The notes beneath the pieces were generated by a model. That model was not told the DNA's origin. It did no database searches and saw only the letters and a list, made by a program, of their open reading frames with translations. Of a stretch of DNA of 30,151 bases, positions 29,958 through 30,151 are shown in pieces. A program made the position numbers and the translations under genes. Position 1 is the stretch's first letter; each line of letters begins with the position of its first letter. This stretch comes from a virus, in the IMG/VR virus record IMGVR_UViG_3300008952_000214, positions 1 through 30,151 of that record, one strand, 5' to 3'.

Positions 29958-30033
29958 GTGTATAGCATGTGTGTATAGCATCACTCGTCCCCGCAACAAT
30001 CTGAATACGACTACATTTAGATAATATATATGA
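29958..30033 (+). promoter_or_regulatory. Promoter-like cassette B with T7-class core
   Basis: Second copy of the cassette. GTGTATAGCAT is present twice here (29958-29968 and 29971-29981), then 14 bases, ACAATCT, one base, AATACGAC (30004-30011), five bases, and TTAGATAATATATATGA (30017-30033). The five bases after AATACGAC differ from copy A (TACAT against CGTTG), as does the single base before it, while all flanking blocks are identical. The predicted first base is G30020. It leads into the gene starting at 30067. Confidence 0.6.
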
Positions 30034-30066
30034 AATTAATTATTAATCTTTAAACTATAATTATTA

Positions 30067-30151
30067 TGCCAAATCACAAATCAAAACAATTATCAACAAG
30101 AACTCTAAGAGTTAATGGAAGAGTATTAATCGGATTCAAATACGATGACGT
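30067..30151 (+). CDS. Small protein, N-terminal part (runs off the window)
   Basis: An open frame starting MPNHKSKQLSTRTLRVNGRV and continuing to FKYDD at the window edge, 28 residues so far. It is basic at the start. It is preceded by cassette B and by a leader TTTAAACTATAATTATT without a Shine-Dalgarno sequence, just like the 72-residue gene behind cassette A. No family can be given from this fragment. Confidence 0.55.

Overview
The window reads as part of the genome of a tailed, probably short-tailed (podovirus-type), lytic phage of a marine Bacteroidota host, most likely a flavobacterium. The DNA is strongly AT-rich. None of the starts I inspected has a Shine-Dalgarno sequence; instead an A/T-only leader precedes the ATG, which is the habit of Bacteroidota and their phages. 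The order terminase - portal - scaffold - major capsid protein - ring/connector proteins - P22 gp4-like tail tubular protein - P22 gp10-like tail stabilisation protein is the order known from crAss-like and related uncultured marine phages. I infer this kinship from protein recognition alone and saw no integrase, repressor or other sign of lysogeny.

Positions 1-28645 form one long, tightly packed minus-strand late block, read from right to left. It opens with two very basic proteins (28.6-27.7 kb). A large adhesin/tail fibre with GGTGLTS repeats, a beta-helix and a chitin-binding-type module follows (27.7-25.3 kb). Next come a phage GroEL and GroES pair (24.9-23.1 kb), another basic protein, a winged-helix protein and a glycine-zipper protein. 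The lysis cassette (21.3-19.95 kb) holds two small membrane proteins, an L,D-transpeptidase-like enzyme and a GTA-type holin. After it lie a spike-base-like protein and a chain of five LamG domains split over two genes (19.9-16.0 kb). Several small genes (16.0-14.2 kb) include a 201-residue protein that looks like two GroES folds in tandem. The DNA packaging and head-tail genes occupy 14.2-0 kb. Three intrinsic terminators sit directly after the capsid gene and after the next two genes, which suggests stepped-down expression beyond the capsid protein.

Positions 28646-29247 are a non-coding divergent region with palindromes, direct repeats and a GC-rich hairpin. Positions 29248-30151 are read on the plus strand and look like an early or accessory region of tiny genes. 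It has two copies of a promoter-like cassette whose core, AATACGAC-N5-TTAG, has the sequence and spacing of a T7-class phage RNA polymerase promoter. Between the cassettes lies a structured RNA segment: a long stem-loop followed by a tRNA-like cloverleaf with good acceptor, T and variable arms but no canonical anticodon arm.

The chaperonin genes, the tandem GroES-like protein and the capsid and scaffold genes share one transcription direction, so the likely role of the chaperonins is folding the phage's own virion proteins late in infection. The points most worth a second look are the twin T7-like promoter cassettes, the structured RNA/tRNA-like segment, the double GroES-like protein beside a separate GroES, and the split LamG array.
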